Positions 61,060 through 64,000 of a stretch of 64,000 nucleotides of DNA are shown one piece after another. Within the stretch, counting starts at the first letter, position 1, and each line of letters begins with the position of its first letter. This DNA is from Zeus faber (lineage: Eukaryota; Chordata; Actinopteri; Zeiformes; Zeidae). Made by a program: the position numbers and the translations under genes. The notes beneath the pieces were generated by a model. It made no database searches. It was not told where the DNA came from and saw nothing but the letters and a program-made list of their open reading frames with translations. Location of the stretch: positions 6,443,114 through 6,507,113 of the forward strand of contig OY482862.1 of assembly GCA_960531495.1 (NCBI GenBank). Direction: 5' to 3'.

Positions 61060-61707
61060 ACATTCTGGATCAAAATCAAAGCAGAATATCCTATCGCCAC
61101 AAAGGCACTGAAAACCCTGCTTCCATTTGCAACATATTTTTGTGAAGCAGGGTTTTCTGCACGGCAACCAAAACTAAACTACGGACCAAACTGGACATTC
61201 GGAACACACTTTGAGTGTCATTGTCTCCCGTTACCCCGAGATGGGACTGTCTCGTTGCAGAGAAACAAGCCCAGAGCTCCCACTGATTCAGCGTTATGGA
61301 GAGTTGTAAATGGTATGCATTTAATATTGTACGATTTGCTTTAGTTGATCAAGGTGACATTTATTTGTTCTTGAGAATTTTTGACTTTGTAGTTAAACGA
61401 TCAATCACATTTTGCTTAAAATGTTTCACTTTTTATGCCTGGAAGAGGTGTGTTTTTCCTCTTTTGGACGAGCGGAAGCTAGATTCTGATGTGTTTTCCA
61501 AGACTTGAAATGAATAACTAGACTTAACTTGAATGGAAATTGTTTTTTTGCTCACAATAAATTGTTATAGTTCTACAGATAAGACATATTCTATGTTTTT
61601 AATGCCGTTTGGAGTATATTTCCGTCACACCTTGATAGCCTCCACGAAAATATTGTCTGACGTAGTACCGGTCCGTGGCGTAAAATAGGTTGGGGACCAC
61701 TGGCGTA
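61060..61707 (+). mobile_element. hAT transposon remnant (ZBED5/Charlie-like), 3' part
   Basis: TFWIKIKAEYPIATKALKTL, LPFATYFCEAGFSARQPKL is the hAT dimerisation region (usual form FWxxxxxEYPxxxxKALKxLLPFxTxYLCExGFS). The following DNA encodes RNRLDIRNTLRVSLSP-like sequence only in another frame, so a frame change lies near 61180. The right terminus is GGTTGGGGACCACTG (61689-61703), the mirror of the CAGTGGTCCCCAACC Charlie end. The N-terminal part and the left terminus are missing. Confidence 0.8.
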
Positions 61708-61710
61708 GAA

Positions 61711-61927
61711 CACATACACTTGCACACCAATCCTACTCAGAACAACACTCCACCGGACCAGGGTCTGAAGGGCAGGAAGGATGAGTGATTCGGGTTAGAC
61801 TTGCCTGAAGGACACCCACCGGCGGCTTGCGCCTGGTGGCTTAGGATGTACTGCGACCTGGCGGGGCTCCGGAGAGTGCCGCCGGGTGCCTTCCACACAC
61901 TACTGTTTGTGTTTGTGTGTGTGTGTG

Positions 61928-61992
<65 letters not shown>

Positions 61993-62740
61993 TGCCCCAC
62001 CTGCTTGACGTCGGCGGGGTGTGTGTGGCTTGCCATTGTGGGTGTGGGTTGGTGTGTGGGGGGCAGCTGTTGGCCTTTTGCTTCTGCTGCGCGGCTTCTC
62101 TGCGGCGGGCGCTCCGGGTGCTGGGGTGGTGGAGGGCCTGTATATCTGGCGGTCTGCTGGCTTTTAGCGGGGGGGTAACATCGAGGTGCCCCGCGCTGGG
62201 CACACACTGCTACATGTATGGGCACTTGGCGCTCACGCCAGGTGGGCATCAGGTCGGCTGCGGTGGGGTGGGCCTCCCCCTTCCTCGGGCTGTGGGTGGG
62301 CATGGGGGTGCTGCCGGCTCGCCCATGGGGCTTCGGTGGGGTGTCGGTCTGTTGCCGTAGGGCCGAGATCCGGGCCTGTGGTCTGTGCCTTGCGCCTGTG
62401 GCCTTGGTTCTGTGCCTGCGGCTGCGTCTTGAGCCTGCATCTGGGGGTTGGTTGTATGTGTGCGCCCCTGGGGTGTGGGGTCTCCTCGTGCTCCCTGGGA
62501 CTGGGTAATGCTCCTCGGGGCTTGGCGTGGGGGTTGCTCCACGGCCCTCTGGCTTCTCTGGGGGCCGGGGGTCTTCTGTGGCCGCAGGGCAGGGTACTCA
62601 GGGCTTTCCTGCAGCTGTAGGGTGTCTACAGGGCTGCGCAGTTCGGGGGGCTTCGGGGCCCTTTCTGCGGCACCAGGACATAATACCGACCTTCTACACC
62701 AGTACCAATGGGGATAAGTCATGTACAACCCCCGGATGAC
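61711..62740 (+). repeat. GC-rich dispersed repeat, copy B/C, right half
   Basis: Resumes after the second CACATACAC. It matches the second half of copy A: ACACTCCACCGGACC, GGCAGGAAGGATGAGTGATT, GGGTCTCCTCGTGCTCCCTG and CTTCGGGGCCCTTTCTGCGG. It contains a (GT)n microsatellite at 61910-61990. The plus-strand frames of 90-145 codons here are G/T-skew artefacts without known domains. Confidence 0.7.
61910..61990. repeat. (GT)n microsatellite
   Basis: About 38 GT units with one GC interruption. Confidence 0.97.
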
Positions 62741-62746
62741 ATCTTA

Positions 62747-62750
<4 letters not shown>

Positions 62751-62828
<78 letters not shown>
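62751..62828. repeat. (CA)n(TG)n perfect inverted repeat
   Basis: About 15 CA units, then CTACTG, then about 20 TG units. The two arms are exactly complementary and can form a hairpin of over 30 base pairs. Confidence 0.95.
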
Positions 62829-62829
<1 letters not shown>

Positions 62830-63654
62830 TAGCAGTACAGTATGCTGTACTTTATTTACACTCGTAAAGTACAAAACTCACATAAAAAAAATGTTGTGTC
62901 CCGCTATCGCAACAATTGGTCTTTCTGGGGCGGCTTGGTTTATTTATTTGTATTTGGGGCATGTTGTGCATTGTGCGCATAAGTTAGTGATAAAAAGAAA
63001 AACCTGTTTGCCGCGCGGCATGTGTGTTCCACAACACAGTGTTTGCTCGCACGTTATTCCGCGGTGCCAAACAAACAGCTCGGGCACTGACTTAATGTTG
63101 TATCTAGAGTACCCCTCCATCCCTCCATCCCTCCATCCCTCCACCCCTCCATACCCCGCCCACCCCCACCCCGAAAAGAAGGCTGTTTCTGGCCAGTCCT
63201 CACTCGAATTGACAATTCGCTTACCGGGGTGGTGGAAACATTTTCGGCGTGATGGGAAGGGATGGAAAGAGAGGGATGGATGCAAGGAGATGAAGAAGCT
63301 GGGGCAAAGAATCGAGGGCGGCCTCCATCTTTGGCTCTGCAGGGTCCACTCGGCTTTGATCCGGGGGCATGAAATCAGATGTGCGGAGATGGATATATGC
63401 GATAATCCACTCCAAAATCACCTCAACACAAGAAAAATTAAATAAAATAAAACAGCACGAGGACTTGTTATGGACGATCGCCATATGCTTACATTTCAGC
63501 ACATGTTCGCAAAAATTGCAGAGAAAAAGAGATCGATAGTGAGAAGGGAAGTAAGAATCACGTCTGCTATTGGAAATGGATAAAAAAAAAGCTGAAATAT
63601 GAACATACATCACGAAGCAAGGACTACTGTTTATAAGAAATTGGGGAATTTTTG
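62829..63654. other. Unassigned sequence
   Basis: It contains a (CCATCCCT)n run at 63115-63155. The stretch 63290-63560 is unique-looking. No coding domain was recognised. Confidence 0.4.
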
Positions 63655-63855
63655 GGCATGGTAGCTCAGGAGGTAGAGCTGGTCGTCTAGTAATCTAAAA
63701 GTTGCTGGGTCGATCCCAGGCTCCTCCGGCTAGCATGCTGTAGTGTCCTTGAGCAAGACACACCCCTAATTGCTCCTGGTGGATGCGTCCGTCGGTGTTT
63801 GAATAATTGTAAGACGCTCTGGATAAAAGCGTCTGATAAATGCAATGTAATGAAT
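63655..63855 (+). mobile_element. tRNA-derived SINE, with head
   Basis: The head has a box A-like TAGCTCAGGAGGTAGAGC and a box B-like GGGTCGATCCC, spaced as in a tRNA promoter. Then come GCTAGCATGCTGTAGTGTCC, GAGCAAGACAC, CCCTAATTGCTCCTG and GATAAAAGCGTCTGATAAAT, with a short ATGTAATGA tail. It is the same family as 16391-16577. It is a fuller copy, with about 15-20% difference by eye. Confidence 0.85.
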
Positions 63856-64000
63856 GAGCATCTCGAGTCTGGCAGAAGCTGACTGTCCAGGGGAAGATGT
63901 GCTGGACCCACAGTGCCTAAATAATGAGGTCCAGACAGAGCTTTCCTCAGACAAGCACAACAACAATGGAAAAAAAACCCCAACAAACTGAGAATCTGAT
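63856..64000. other. No recognisable feature
   Basis: Window end. No coding or repeat signal. Confidence 0.5.

Noticed and set aside
62186-62620. 144-codon plus-strand ORF and a 159-codon minus-strand ORF
   Set aside because: Open because of the G/T skew of the GC-rich repeat; no domain, and the other copy does not keep the frame.
63660-63730. Possible tRNA gene
   Set aside because: Box A and box B are present, but there is no intact cloverleaf. The sequence continues into a SINE body that recurs at 16391-16577.

Overview
The window reads as nuclear DNA of a ray-finned (teleost) fish. Very long CA/GT, GATA, GA and TA microsatellites sit among fish-type mobile elements: a tRNA-headed SINE, Tc1 and hAT relics, a LINE with a restriction-like endonuclease, Ty3/Gypsy elements and class-I-like retroviral fossils. 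Genes have spliced exons with GT-AG borders. There are no operons and no bacterial or viral gene order. Nearly all long open frames are translated microsatellites or decayed transposons.

Only one host gene can be defended: the 3' part of a glycophorin C-like gene (gypc) on the minus strand. Three exons at 51297-51329, 49817-49858 and 48396-48592 have matching phases and consensus splice sites. Together they encode about 90 residues: a short extracellular stem, one membrane span and the protein 4.1 / PDZ-binding tail ending EYFI. The first coding exon was not found and probably lies above 51.3 kb or beyond the window.

Layout: 0.4-4.2 kb holds a decayed transposon-protein relic, a Tc1 scrap and an LTR scrap. 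6.6-8.4 kb is a 5'-truncated LINE. 8.6-14.7 kb holds hairpin-bearing tandem units and a decayed endogenous retrovirus. 14.8-17.0 kb is a nest of Gypsy integrase, LTRs, a LINE end and a SINE. 17.5-21.3 kb is a second retroviral fossil with a LINE tail inserted in its gag. 22.6-25.3 kb is a GC-rich dispersed repeat abutting a minus-strand Gypsy fossil. 25.3-43.9 kb is mostly microsatellites and low-copy local duplications. 44-57 kb is more unique sequence around gypc with candidate conserved non-coding blocks. 57-62.7 kb is a LINE 3' end, then one copy of the GC-rich repeat split by a 2.7-kb composite insertion. That insertion carries a higher-order tandem array and a hAT relic. The window closes with a second copy of the SINE.

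I see no new gene system. The most unusual structures are the higher-order array with a seven-times repeated GACGTCACCGG...GGAAGTGG core (59.3-61.0 kb), the 9-bp-flanked composite insertion around it, and several dispersed or inverted repeat families that recur within this one window.
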